From contig JAKULF010000005.1 of NCBI GenBank assembly GCA_022661535.1, positions 2,480,001 to 2,544,000 on the forward strand: a DNA stretch of 64,000 bases, in the 5' to 3' direction. This document shows positions 56,164 to 64,000 of this stretch, one piece after another (position 1 is the stretch's first letter; each line of letters begins with the position of its first letter). Under the pieces are notes generated by a model. The model made no database searches and was not told the DNA's origin. It saw only the letters and a list, made by a program, of their open reading frames with translations. The stretch is from Eutypa lata. Lineage: Eukaryota; Ascomycota; Sordariomycetes; Xylariales; Diatrypaceae. The translations under genes and the position numbers were made by a program.

Positions 56164-58209
56164 TCATAAACCTTGTATCGACGCTGGCCAAGGGAAGACA
56201 ACATCCTGCCGGGGATATCCGTCAAAAAAGCACAGTCCATTAATCCAGCGTTTAGTGAATAGTCTAGGCAAGTCATATCTTCCTTCTAAGAGGTCCTGGG
56301 ATTCAACTTCCATAGAGACGTGTTTTTCAATGTCGTTAGAATCGTGTTCTTCTGAATCAACTCTTCCAGGCCAGAACGAGGTGAAAACATAGGTCGGATC
56401 CTCGGGGCTGCATATAGAAGTTCCATTGCTCGTGCTGCTGCTGGATGCGGAGCTCCCATTTGTATCGCTTTCCTCATCTGTATCAACGATGAAAATAGCA
56501 TTGCCTGGTAGCCTGGTATTGACCGGACGCGCAGTACCTAGTGTCTTTCCCTGCCCAATAGCTGTTGCAATGCTCCCCGCCATTGTATCCTGCCACCTCT
56601 CCTTGAACAACTGAGGCCGACCACCATTAGACATCATATTCACGAGCCCACGGAGCCGCCCAGCTAGGAACTCTTCACCACAGCTATATAAGTTTTCAAC
56701 AAGTTCCTCCAGTCGCCCAAGCACTTCGGCTTCTGAGATTCTGCTAGACGCTATCTCATCATCATCATCATCATCATCATCATAGCTGGAATCCTGAGAA
56801 GACTCCGTTGAGATTAGGGTTCGCAACTTCCACAGATGGCCCCTTGTTTCAATACCTTCTTCTGTTAATTTCACCTCGTCGAACCGACACCCCTTGTTAA
56901 AAGTGAGGCTCTTGCGTGGAGATGGTGATCGTATCCCGTCGAAGAATTGCTTCTCTAAAAACTGAGCAACGTTTAATTTCTTGGTAGATAGCACATTGTG
57001 ACTATCATGTGGATGATTCCATAGGACTTCTCCATTAAGAAGACAGAGCGCAAGTATCGACAAGCTCAAGCTATGTTTCTTCTCTTTGAGCTTCGCGCTA
57101 TCTAGCCGGATAGAGTACTGGCAGCAGTTGGCAGCGATAGCCAAGAGGTCCCAGTTCTTCGTAAGTTTTCGGCGTCCAAGATCTGAAAGAATAGTTGGTG
57201 TCATGGACTTTAGCGCGCCTTGCGGACTGTTCTGGAGCAAGACAGTATATTTGGCAGCTCTCGCCAGGATCTCATCGCAGGGATCCTCGTAGGGAGTGGC
57301 ATGCGGCGGCTGGGAACTCTGGTAGGCCAGACAGAGTTTGGTCGCCCCTTCGTGAAGGTCCACTGATGTAATGCACAGCTCGCCTTCCAAGGATCCTAGA
57401 AGCTTAATTGGCTTGCTCTTGTTCAGTTTAGAGGAATGTGGCATGAGAAGTGTCATTTCTATACCAGCCCGATAGTTCTCCTGGAATATCCAGCCTCTCG
57501 AGAACCACGTATCAGAGGTGATGTATTTTAAAAGTTCAATGGCTCCTAGCACTTCATCTTGCGATGCATTTGAAGAGAGTTGGAACCTCCAACCTGACTC
57601 TTCCACAAGGCTCCCCGTTAGTATCTTTTTAAGGACATTGAGCTCAGCCAACGTTTCGATAGACCGATAAAGTAAGGCGACAGGACGTTGGCTCAGACTA
57701 TATACTCGGTCCATTGCATTCATCCCAATTTCTTTCTCCTCTCCTTCTTCTTGCTCGGTGCAATGTTGGTCAATCCACAAATACCGAACAGAAATAGAGT
57801 CCATATAAGCCATTGTGCGTCTGAAAACGCTGTCCCGCACTGGGGACTTTTCGAACTGGCTCGAGTTTGTCTGTTGGACCTTATACCCGCCGACGCTGTG
57901 ATCTGTCTCATAATGAGATTCGCACCAGGTGTACGATAGGGCTACATAGTCCGAATTTTCGAAGGCGTTGATTCTCTCGCACCCTAGTTGTCTAGACGTG
58001 TCCTCAACATCGGCTGTGTTAAACCGTCGTTTACGTTTATTCGGGACACAGAGACATTTCAGGTCTTCAAGAAAGTCGATGGACTTCTCCTGCGGCAGCT
58101 TGGCCGATTGGATATCCACTAATTGCGACGTGATCTTCATTGGGTGTTGCTTGCTAATACTCAGGAGCGAGCGTTGCATATCATCGGAGTCTCTAGGACT
58201 AGACGACAT
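56164..58209 (-). CDS. HET-type protein, divergent
   Basis: A single exon encodes 681 residues. The HET core is recognisable at about residues 88-250: YVALSYTWCES, VRYLWIDQHCTEQ, MDRVYSLSQRPVALLYRS and TWFSRGWIFQENYRAG. It departs from the consensus more than the HET gene at 37.1 kb, for example Gln-His-Cys in place of the usual Cys-Ile in the IDxxCI motif. An acidic run of about eight aspartates is coded by a GAT repeat at about 56757-56782. The C-terminal region is Ser-rich and low in complexity before ending WPASIQGL. A role in non-self recognition or cell death is inferred from family only. Confidence 0.82.
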   Translation of the reverse strand: MSSSPRDSDDMQRSLLSISKQHPMKITSQLVDIQSAKLPQEKSIDFLEDLKCLCVPNKRKRRFNTADVEDTSRQLGCERINAFENSDYVALSYTWCESHYETDHSVGGYKVQQTNSSQFEKSPVRDSVFRRTMAYMDSISVRYLWIDQHCTEQEEGEEKEIGMNAMDRVYSLSQRPVALLYRSIETLAELNVLKKILTGSLVEESGWRFQLSSNASQDEVLGAIELLKYITSDTWFSRGWIFQENYRAGIEMTLLMPHSSKLNKSKPIKLLGSLEGELCITSVDLHEGATKLCLAYQSSQPPHATPYEDPCDEILARAAKYTVLLQNSPQGALKSMTPTILSDLGRRKLTKNWDLLAIAANCCQYSIRLDSAKLKEKKHSLSLSILALCLLNGEVLWNHPHDSHNVLSTKKLNVAQFLEKQFFDGIRSPSPRKSLTFNKGCRFDEVKLTEEGIETRGHLWKLRTLISTESSQDSSYDDDDDDDDEIASSRISEAEVLGRLEELVENLYSCGEEFLAGRLRGLVNMMSNGGRPQLFKERWQDTMAGSIATAIGQGKTLGTARPVNTRLPGNAIFIVDTDEESDTNGSSASSSSTSNGTSICSPEDPTYVFTSFWPGRVDSEEHDSNDIEKHVSMEVESQDLLEGRYDLPRLFTKRWINGLCFFDGYPRQDVVFPWPASIQGL
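56757..56782 (-). repeat. GAT trinucleotide repeat, polyaspartate in the HET-type protein
   Basis: About eight consecutive GAT codons on the minus strand inside the open frame, a likely site of length variation. Confidence 0.85.
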
Positions 58210-58571
58210 GTTTTATTTTATTTTTATACAAAAGTGTGCTGAATATTCGTTGTTACAAGATTCACTGCTGCTTCGTTACTATATGTGAAAAGTAAATTCA
58301 TGTTCGACGCGCTCGATGCGTTGGACACTTTCCTTATAAAAGAGGTGGGTGGGTCAGCTTATGCACCTTCAATTCGTCGGATTTGGCCGGACTATCAGTC
58401 TTACAGACAACATTTCCTTTTTAGGACCATCATTATTTCTTTATGCATACTACCTTTCGTATTAGACGTCTCTTAAGTGACCAACGAAAAGAATCCGAGG
58501 CCCTGAATGGTCGTCAGGATGTGTACAAACATATATCTTCGTCACCTAACTGCCCCCTTATCCCCTCCCCC
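58210..58571. other. Intergenic region with the HET-type gene promoter
   Basis: About 360 bp between two minus-strand genes. The right part, near 58545-58600, is C-rich and runs into the 3' end of the next gene. No other feature is seen. Confidence 0.5.
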
Positions 58572-59198
58572 CTAACCTTCCCTCCCCCTAACATTGCCCA
58601 ACTCCCCCCTACTAGCAAGCCACGCAGCCCCAGTATCAGCCCAAACCTCATACCTCTTCACCTTCGGCACTTCCCCATCATCAAACGTAAGCACATACGC
58701 AAAAACCTCATCCCAGCTCTCGCCCGTCGCAGTCCACGTGAACCGCGCCTGGCCCTTGACGCTGACTTTGCGCGCGGCTATATCAATAATCCAGCCTTTA
58801 TCTCCATCCCTCTTCCCATCACCTACACTCTCGCCCTCGTCCTCAGCCTGATCATCACAAGCAGAAGCAGCAGCAGGGAACCGCATCCCCTCATAGCTCA
58901 AACACTCAGCCAGCGTCCGAAAATACCGCAGCACGCCCTCGCGGCCGCGGAAGGGGCGGCCTAGGAAGGGGGCGAGCTGGGGGAGGCCGTGCTCGTAGGC
59001 TAGGATTTCTTCTTCCTTTTCTTCTTCTTCTTTTCCATCTTCTTGCTCTGCTGGAGGAGAAGACGAGAAGTGTTCGTCGACGATCTCCTCGGGCGTCTTC
59101 TTCTTCTCCGCGAAGCTCGCGCAGAATGCTTTGGCGACTTGGAGGAGGTCTGCGCGCTGCTGCTGCTGCTGGTAATACGAGCTTGCTGCTGTTGGCAT
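58572..59198 (-). CDS. NTF2-like / SnoaL-like domain protein
   Basis: A single exon gives 208 residues from the ATG at 59198 (MPTAASSYYQQQQQ). The open frame reaches 16 codons further upstream through a proline run, but that start is unlikely. After a short glutamine stretch, helix LLQVAKAFCASFAEKKKTPEEIVDEHF is followed by an acidic low-complexity insert of Glu and Lys. Then LAPFLGRPFRGREGVLRYFRTLAECLSYE and a C-terminal beta half (KVSVKGQARFTWTATGESWDEVFAYVLTF, VPKVKRYEVWADTGAAWLA) fit a cone-shaped NTF2-like fold. Members are small cytosolic enzymes or ligand binders. No catalytic residues can be assigned. Confidence 0.75.
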   Translation of the reverse strand: MPTAASSYYQQQQQRADLLQVAKAFCASFAEKKKTPEEIVDEHFSSSPPAEQEDGKEEEEKEEEILAYEHGLPQLAPFLGRPFRGREGVLRYFRTLAECLSYEGMRFPAAASACDDQAEDEGESVGDGKRDGDKGWIIDIAARKVSVKGQARFTWTATGESWDEVFAYVLTFDDGEVPKVKRYEVWADTGAAWLASRGELGNVRGREG

Positions 59199-60179
59199 GT
59201 TGCTTTGTTGAAGGGGGAAGGGGGGGGGGGGGTGCGGTTCAATCAATAGTTAGATATGTACATATATGAATGAACGTAGACAGGCTTTAGTTGATATTAT
59301 AAGCCTCAACTAGTCGACGATGTGTGTATTTGGCATGGTAATTCTAATTCACGTACGGTTTGATTCTGAATGAAGAACGTAGCGGGGTTCGTTAATTACT
59401 ACATGTAGGTATAAAAGGTTGAGAGGTGATACTTATTGCTAGAGTTCCCCAACTGGCGGAATTGTGACGAAATGGAACGATCAATTACGTCACTTGATGC
59501 AAACATGCATAATAACAGATGGAATGACTTATCTCGCGATGAGCACAATATCTCTAAAAGGGTGATAAATTCTACTCCTTTATATAAATGCCCCTTATCA
59601 TTGAATCCGTCGACGTAAATAGTTTCTCACGAGTAATGGAATTTGTGTAGATTTGAAGGAGATAAGTCTAAACGGCATCCATCAGGTGGCGCCCAATCTA
59701 GCACCCATTTTTTATACATTTTCAGTAATAGTCCAAGTTCTGAGAAACGACCATTTATCCAATGACAATCTACAGACGAATAAAGTATCAAGACTAATTG
59801 CTACGCGTAGGAACTCCATTAACCGATCGATCATCTCACTGCTACCGGCTCAATCTGTCTGGTATATGCTACTCAAGTTGCTTAGGCTACATTGATATAT
59901 GACTAGGGATAACGCACGCAATGCTCATAAACTGCACTTCCCCTTTTCCATTAGTTAAGTACTTAGTCAACCGCTCAAGAATGCTTCAGGTAGTGAAAAC
60001 CCTTCCATTCTCTCTTTCTCTAAGACATTCATGTCTTCCCCTCCCTTCTTTCTTGCAGCAACAGCGCCAATCTCATTTTCTCTTTAGTACATTTATCCGC
60101 CGCTGCCACTCCCTTTGCGTATCCCAAAAAAAAAAACACAATCCTACATCCCTACGACCCCCTCGATGGAACAAATTAT
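59199..60179. other. Intergenic region
   Basis: About 980 bp between two minus-strand genes, holding the NTF2-like gene promoter and the CWC22 3' flank. Short runs of G (59220-59232) and A (about 60125-60136) occur. No gene is supported. Confidence 0.5.
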
Positions 60180-62948
60180 TCACCTCCTCCCCCGCTTAAC
60201 AGCCGGGGGCGCCCCCGGCGTCCTCGACCTCGATCTGGAGCGGCTGACACTTCTACTACTGCTACTGCTATAGCGACGACGCCTCTTGAGACCACCACTG
60301 CCACCACCACTAGCAGCAGCAGCAGGAGGGCTTCGCGATCGGCTATCATCATCGTCGCTATACCTAGCCCTTTTCCTCGGCACGACACTTCTACTCCTGC
60401 TTCTGCTCCTACTACTAGGAGGGGAACTCGTGTTCCTTCGTCTCCTACCGACACCAGTACCCGCAGCGGCAGCTGGTGGAGGTGGTGAAGCGGACCTCGT
60501 CGGTAGTCGACCTCGGCGCGGCGGCGGGGGGCTCGGCGACCGGGAAGGCGAGTAGCTCGGGGCGCGACGGCGACCTCTAGGAGGGCTAGCCGAGTAGGAG
60601 TCGCGTCGCCTAGCGGCAGCTCTGCGGGACGGAGGGGGAGGAAGTGGGCTGCGGGAGCGCGAGGGCGTGTACGAGCGAGGTCTTCCGCCGGCAGCACGCC
60701 GAGGAGGCGGGTTGCGCGAGATAGCAGCGTCGGAGTCACGGCGCGGGCGCCGCGGTGGTGGGCTCCGGGAGTAGGAATCTCCTCGCCTCGCGGGGGCGGC
60801 GGCAGCGGCAGCGGCGGGTCGACGAGGCGAGGGACTGCGGGAGGCGCTGTAGGAGCTATACGAACGAGACCGAGACCGGGAGCGAGAGCCGGATGGGCTT
60901 CGACTTCGACTGTACGAGTAGGACCTGGCTCTTCCTCGTCGGGGCGGGCTCCTCGATGTTGTCCGGCCTCTGTCGAGCGTTCTTCGCGGAGGAGTCCGGG
61001 ATCTGGATCTAGATCGGGAAGAATAGGAGGATCCGGTGTAGGATGAATAGCTCGACACCGACTCAGAGTCTGAATGGTCCGCGGCGGGTGGTGCAGGAAG
61101 CGTCGGCTTTGGAATGTTCGCTAGGTACTCTCTCATGTCCTCCGTTAGAGCACCCATGCCGATACTGGTGAAGTAGTTGATAGAGAACCGAACGTTGCGG
61201 GGGGTGTCCCGCGGGAAGAGACCCTCGAGATGTGGTTTTAGCGTCTCATCTCGCATGCGTGCTTGTAGCTTAGGCATGCCTAACTCCTCAGAAATCTCCT
61301 GGAACAGTATCTTGATAAAGATACGCGATGCGGAAGTCGTTTCGTCTTCATTGAGGTGAATACAAGACAGCGCATGCCAGCCAATTGCATCTGATCCGAG
61401 CATGTGCCCGAAGAGTCTGGCGATGTTCCGGAGCCTATTCGTCTCGAAGCGATGAATCGTAGTATAATATTTGGTGAAACTCTGTTCGAATAAGTCGGTC
61501 CATAATCTATTGATCTTGGCGAAACGCTCGCCGATCAGTCCGAAAAATTTCGTGTATGTCTTCTCCTGAGAGCAGCATTCCACAATCATAGATGGTAGCT
61601 CCGGCTCTTGTCCTGCAGGCAGGTTGATCTTCATCAACTTGTGGACAGCCTCTTCAGGATCTATGGCGCTTTGTATAGTGAGATAGATCGTTCTCCTGAG
61701 GTTGACGAGATCAGTGTTGCTCTGATCTTTGATTTCCATAGCCTTCTGCTCCTCGTTTTCATCCTCTGAGCTTTCGTCTTCGTCGTCTTCATCATCGTCC
61801 TCATCATCGCTGCCCTCACCCAGAATCTCGGCCTTTAACTTCTTATATCTCTCTTCATTCTCCTCCCATTCCGAGTCGAACTTGAAGATATTGAGACCAT
61901 CCTCAACTTCGATCGCGGCGTCTAGCTCAATTCGGTGGGTGATCTGGTCCTCTTCCTCGATAAGATCTAGTTCCTCCTTGATTGCAAGGTTATCCTTGTA
62001 TTTATCCTTTCGAACCTGGAAAAGAACCTCGACCATATACTGAACACGCTTGTCGATGTCGGCTTCGTGTAGGATGTTTCTAAATTGGTCGAAGACGGCT
62101 GAAGCGATAGGAGGGCTCATTTCTTCCATGTGCTGCCCGACCTCCTTAGTCAGACCGACAGCAATCTCAACGCTATCATCTGTCGGCTTTTGCAGCAACA
62201 ATAGGAGCATCTGAGCAGCCAGCATCTCGTGGACTACCTGCTGGTTTACCAAGTGAGCGATGAAGGTCGTCGAAGACAAACAGACAGCCTTGTCATTCCG
62301 TTTGAATGCCTTCCTAAACTGCATGACCAGTCGCTTAACCAACAACTCCCCAACCTGAGGCAATTTCGTGTTGACAATAGCGGCCATGGCGGCATAGATC
62401 GGGGTGAAGGGCAAACTAGCAGCCTGGGCCTTCATGATGCTCCTGCAGAACAGACCCCGTCCCCTGACCAAGTTCTCGTTGAATAGCTCGGGCACGATGT
62501 GCTTGATGTTGGCAGTGTTGACCTTGTTAATCAGACCATTGATGGACTTCTTCAGAGCCTCCCACGCCATGCGCTGGTACTCTTTGCTCGTCTTGTCGGT
62601 GATCTGGGCCTGTAAGGCACGCAGACGCGCGGGCGGGATATAGGTACCACCAGAACGCATGTTCAAGAGCTTCTGATACTCCGCCTTAGCAGCGGCCTGT
62701 TTCTCTTCCTCGGTAGGCATCTTCGGAGGGGTTCGCTGACGAGGCGGCGATCGTTGGCGCATTGGTAACGGGGAGCGTCTATCGCGGTGATCGCGGTGAT
62801 CGCGATCGCGGCCTGGCCTGTATGAGTCACCGCCATCGCGTGGTGGTCGACCACCACGATCACGACCGCGACGGGGAGACCGTGGAGCTTCAATAATAGG
62901 CGACCGTTCGGCCGCTGGGGGCGGCGGCTTTACGTCGACGGAAGCCAT
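60180..62948 (-). CDS. cwc22: Pre-mRNA-splicing factor Cwc22 with long RS tail
   Basis: A single exon encodes 922 residues. After an Arg/Asp/Pro-rich N-terminus come the MIF4G domain (about residues 105-300; AWEALKKSINGLINKVNTAN, IVPELFNENLVRGRGLFCRS) and the acidic linker GEGSDDEDDDEDDEDESSEDE. The MA3 domain follows (about 405-520; LRRTIYLTIQSAIDPEEAVHKL), then RDTPRNVRFSINYFTSIGMG. These blocks are diagnostic of Cwc22, a spliceosome component that binds the exon-junction helicase eIF4A3. The last 280 residues are an Arg/Ser-rich region with many SRSRSRS and SPSPRR units, longer than in yeast and resembling the RS domains of metazoan homologues. Nuclear location is expected. It diverges from DPM2 across a promoter of about 550 bp. 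Confidence 0.93.
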   Translation of the reverse strand: MASVDVKPPPPAAERSPIIEAPRSPRRGRDRGGRPPRDGGDSYRPGRDRDHRDHRDRRSPLPMRQRSPPRQRTPPKMPTEEEKQAAAKAEYQKLLNMRSGGTYIPPARLRALQAQITDKTSKEYQRMAWEALKKSINGLINKVNTANIKHIVPELFNENLVRGRGLFCRSIMKAQAASLPFTPIYAAMAAIVNTKLPQVGELLVKRLVMQFRKAFKRNDKAVCLSSTTFIAHLVNQQVVHEMLAAQMLLLLLQKPTDDSVEIAVGLTKEVGQHMEEMSPPIASAVFDQFRNILHEADIDKRVQYMVEVLFQVRKDKYKDNLAIKEELDLIEEEDQITHRIELDAAIEVEDGLNIFKFDSEWEENEERYKKLKAEILGEGSDDEDDDEDDEDESSEDENEEQKAMEIKDQSNTDLVNLRRTIYLTIQSAIDPEEAVHKLMKINLPAGQEPELPSMIVECCSQEKTYTKFFGLIGERFAKINRLWTDLFEQSFTKYYTTIHRFETNRLRNIARLFGHMLGSDAIGWHALSCIHLNEDETTSASRIFIKILFQEISEELGMPKLQARMRDETLKPHLEGLFPRDTPRNVRFSINYFTSIGMGALTEDMREYLANIPKPTLPAPPAADHSDSESVSSYSSYTGSSYSSRSRSRSRTPPRRTLDRGRTTSRSPPRRGRARSYSYSRSRSPSGSRSRSRSRSYSSYSASRSPSPRRPAAAAAAAPARRGDSYSRSPPPRRPRRDSDAAISRNPPPRRAAGGRPRSYTPSRSRSPLPPPPSRRAAARRRDSYSASPPRGRRRAPSYSPSRSPSPPPPRRGRLPTRSASPPPPAAAAGTGVGRRRRNTSSPPSSRSRSRSRSVVPRKRARYSDDDDSRSRSPPAAAASGGGSGGLKRRRRYSSSSSRSVSRSRSRSRTPGAPPAVKRGRR

Positions 62949-63499
62949 GTCATCCAGATAGATATATAGATGTCTATGATGAAGTTATCTATCAATATGA
63001 TGACAGTAGCACGGATCTCGATCGAGCACGACGCCCGTTTTGTAGAAAGGTAAGTAGGTTCAGTCCGGCTGAAGTCGAACGAGGCAACGTGATTGATTGA
63101 CCAAAGTAGCTTGGAGGCAAAGGAAAATAAGTTTTGGACGAGGCTGGCGTGCAAGAGTGGGTCTTAGCTTTAGTTTATGTATTTAAGTACTTCAAATGTA
63201 CCAGGAGCTTGGCAGGCACGACTTTTTGAAAATCCACTTTCTCTCCTTTCGCGTCAAGTGTCAAGTGTCAATTCAATCTAATCGATACTGTCTGATGAGT
63301 GGGAATTTCTGGCCAGCTTTACGAATACATACCTACACAAGTCACCACCACCCAACGTAACATCGACGTCGACGACCTTCGTTCACTACAAATTTTCCAA
63401 AATTCCAATTGCAGCAAAAAAGAGGAGAAAGACAACCTCTCAATTCTCCCACATCACTTCTTTTTTCCCCCAACCACATAACACTCCACTCGCCTAACA
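62949..63499. promoter_or_regulatory. Divergent promoter region, cwc22 / dpm2
   Basis: This 551-bp region between two start codons of housekeeping genes should hold both promoters. Pyrimidine-rich sequence near 63410-63480 precedes dpm2. No iron box and no gene are seen. Confidence 0.55.
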
Positions 63500-64000
63500 A
63501 TGGTATGAATACAACGAACGCCCTTCCGTTTTAATGAATCCTATGTACGACGTATATATAAAATCAGCTAGCTAACGTTCTGGTCGCAGCTCGGCACTCT
63601 CGTCGGCCTCGCCATGCTCGTGGCCGCCTCCGTCGTCTTCCTGTACTACTCCATCTGGACGCTGGCGATGGTGAGTTCTTCTTCGTCTCTTCCTTCTTCC
63701 CCCATTATATTCCTCTTTTCCCCTTTTTTCCCTTCCACCCTCCATCACCAGAGCAATCCAGCTGTATAAGGAAACCTCACTAAACACCCTCAATTCAATT
63801 TGACTAATAAACAAATAAAAAACAGCCCTTCGTCGACTCCGACCACCCCCTCCACGCCTTCTTCCCGCCCCGCGTCTGGGCCATCCGCCTCCCCGTCATC
63901 CTCATCCTGCTGGGCTCCGCCGTCGTGGGATCGTTCCTCAGCGTGGTCATGATCCGGAGCAATAGGAAGAAGGCCGCCAAGGCCAAGGCTGCCGCCTCTA
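63500..64000 (+). CDS. dpm2: DPM2, regulatory subunit of dolichol-phosphate-mannose synthase (3' end beyond window)
   Basis: Exons are 63500-63502 (only the ATG), 63590-63670 and 63826 to beyond 64000. The visible protein of about 86 residues reads MLGTLVGLAMLVAASVVFLYY...PFVDSDHPLHAFFPPRVWA...LGSAVVGSFLSVVMIRSNRKK and then a Lys/Ala tail. Two hydrophobic segments separated by the PFVD...FPPR loop match the DPM2 family (about 80-95 residues), so only a few codons are missing. DPM2 is an ER membrane protein that stabilises the Dpm1 catalytic subunit and supports GPI anchor and N-glycan synthesis. The first coding exon contributes only the start codon, a layout often missed by gene finders. Confidence 0.9.

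Overview
This is nuclear DNA of a filamentous ascomycete. The evidence is short GT-AG introns of about 50-230 bp, HET-domain genes, a C2H2/fungal-specific-domain regulator, single-gene polymerase II units on both strands, and an AT-rich block carrying the footprint of repeat-induced point mutation (RIP). Gene content resembles a Sordariomycete, but I cannot name the species. The models below were spliced by hand; every listed exon set sums to a multiple of three and restores family motifs across the junctions.

Left arm (1-13.4 kb): a gene-poor stretch, an AmdX-like zinc-finger regulator (4596-8427, +) and a seven-exon zinc alcohol dehydrogenase (9969-11864, -).

Centre (13.4-34.3 kb): a siderophore/iron locus. 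A SitT-like ABC exporter (-) and a siderophore-iron MFS transporter (+) are divergent across a shared promoter. They are followed by a SidI-like acyl-CoA ligase (+), three genes with no visible link to iron (23.4-29.2 kb), a SidF-like hydroxyornithine acyltransferase ending in Pro-Lys-Leu (+), and an AIF-like FAD/NAD oxidoreductase (-). Eight perfect copies of ATCWGATAA, the binding motif of the SreA/SRE/Sre1 iron repressor, occur in the window. All eight lie between 17.9 and 34.3 kb, in the intergenic regions upstream of these five genes. No siderophore NRPS, hydratase (SidH) or ornithine oxygenase (SidA) is visible, so this is a partial pathway. Probable logic: in low iron the ligase and acyltransferase make acylated hydroxyornithine, perhaps in peroxisomes, the two transporters move siderophore or its iron complex, and the flavoprotein is a candidate extra member.

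Right arm (34.9-64 kb): a mitochondrial coiled-coil-like protein, a HET protein, a conserved fungal protein of unknown function, a PRCC-domain protein, a 1.8-kb AT-rich RIP block with a matching less-mutated repeat fragment, a GH18 chitinase, a cytochrome P450, an F-box-like protein, a second HET-type protein, an NTF2-like protein, splicing factor Cwc22, and the start of DPM2, which runs off the right edge.
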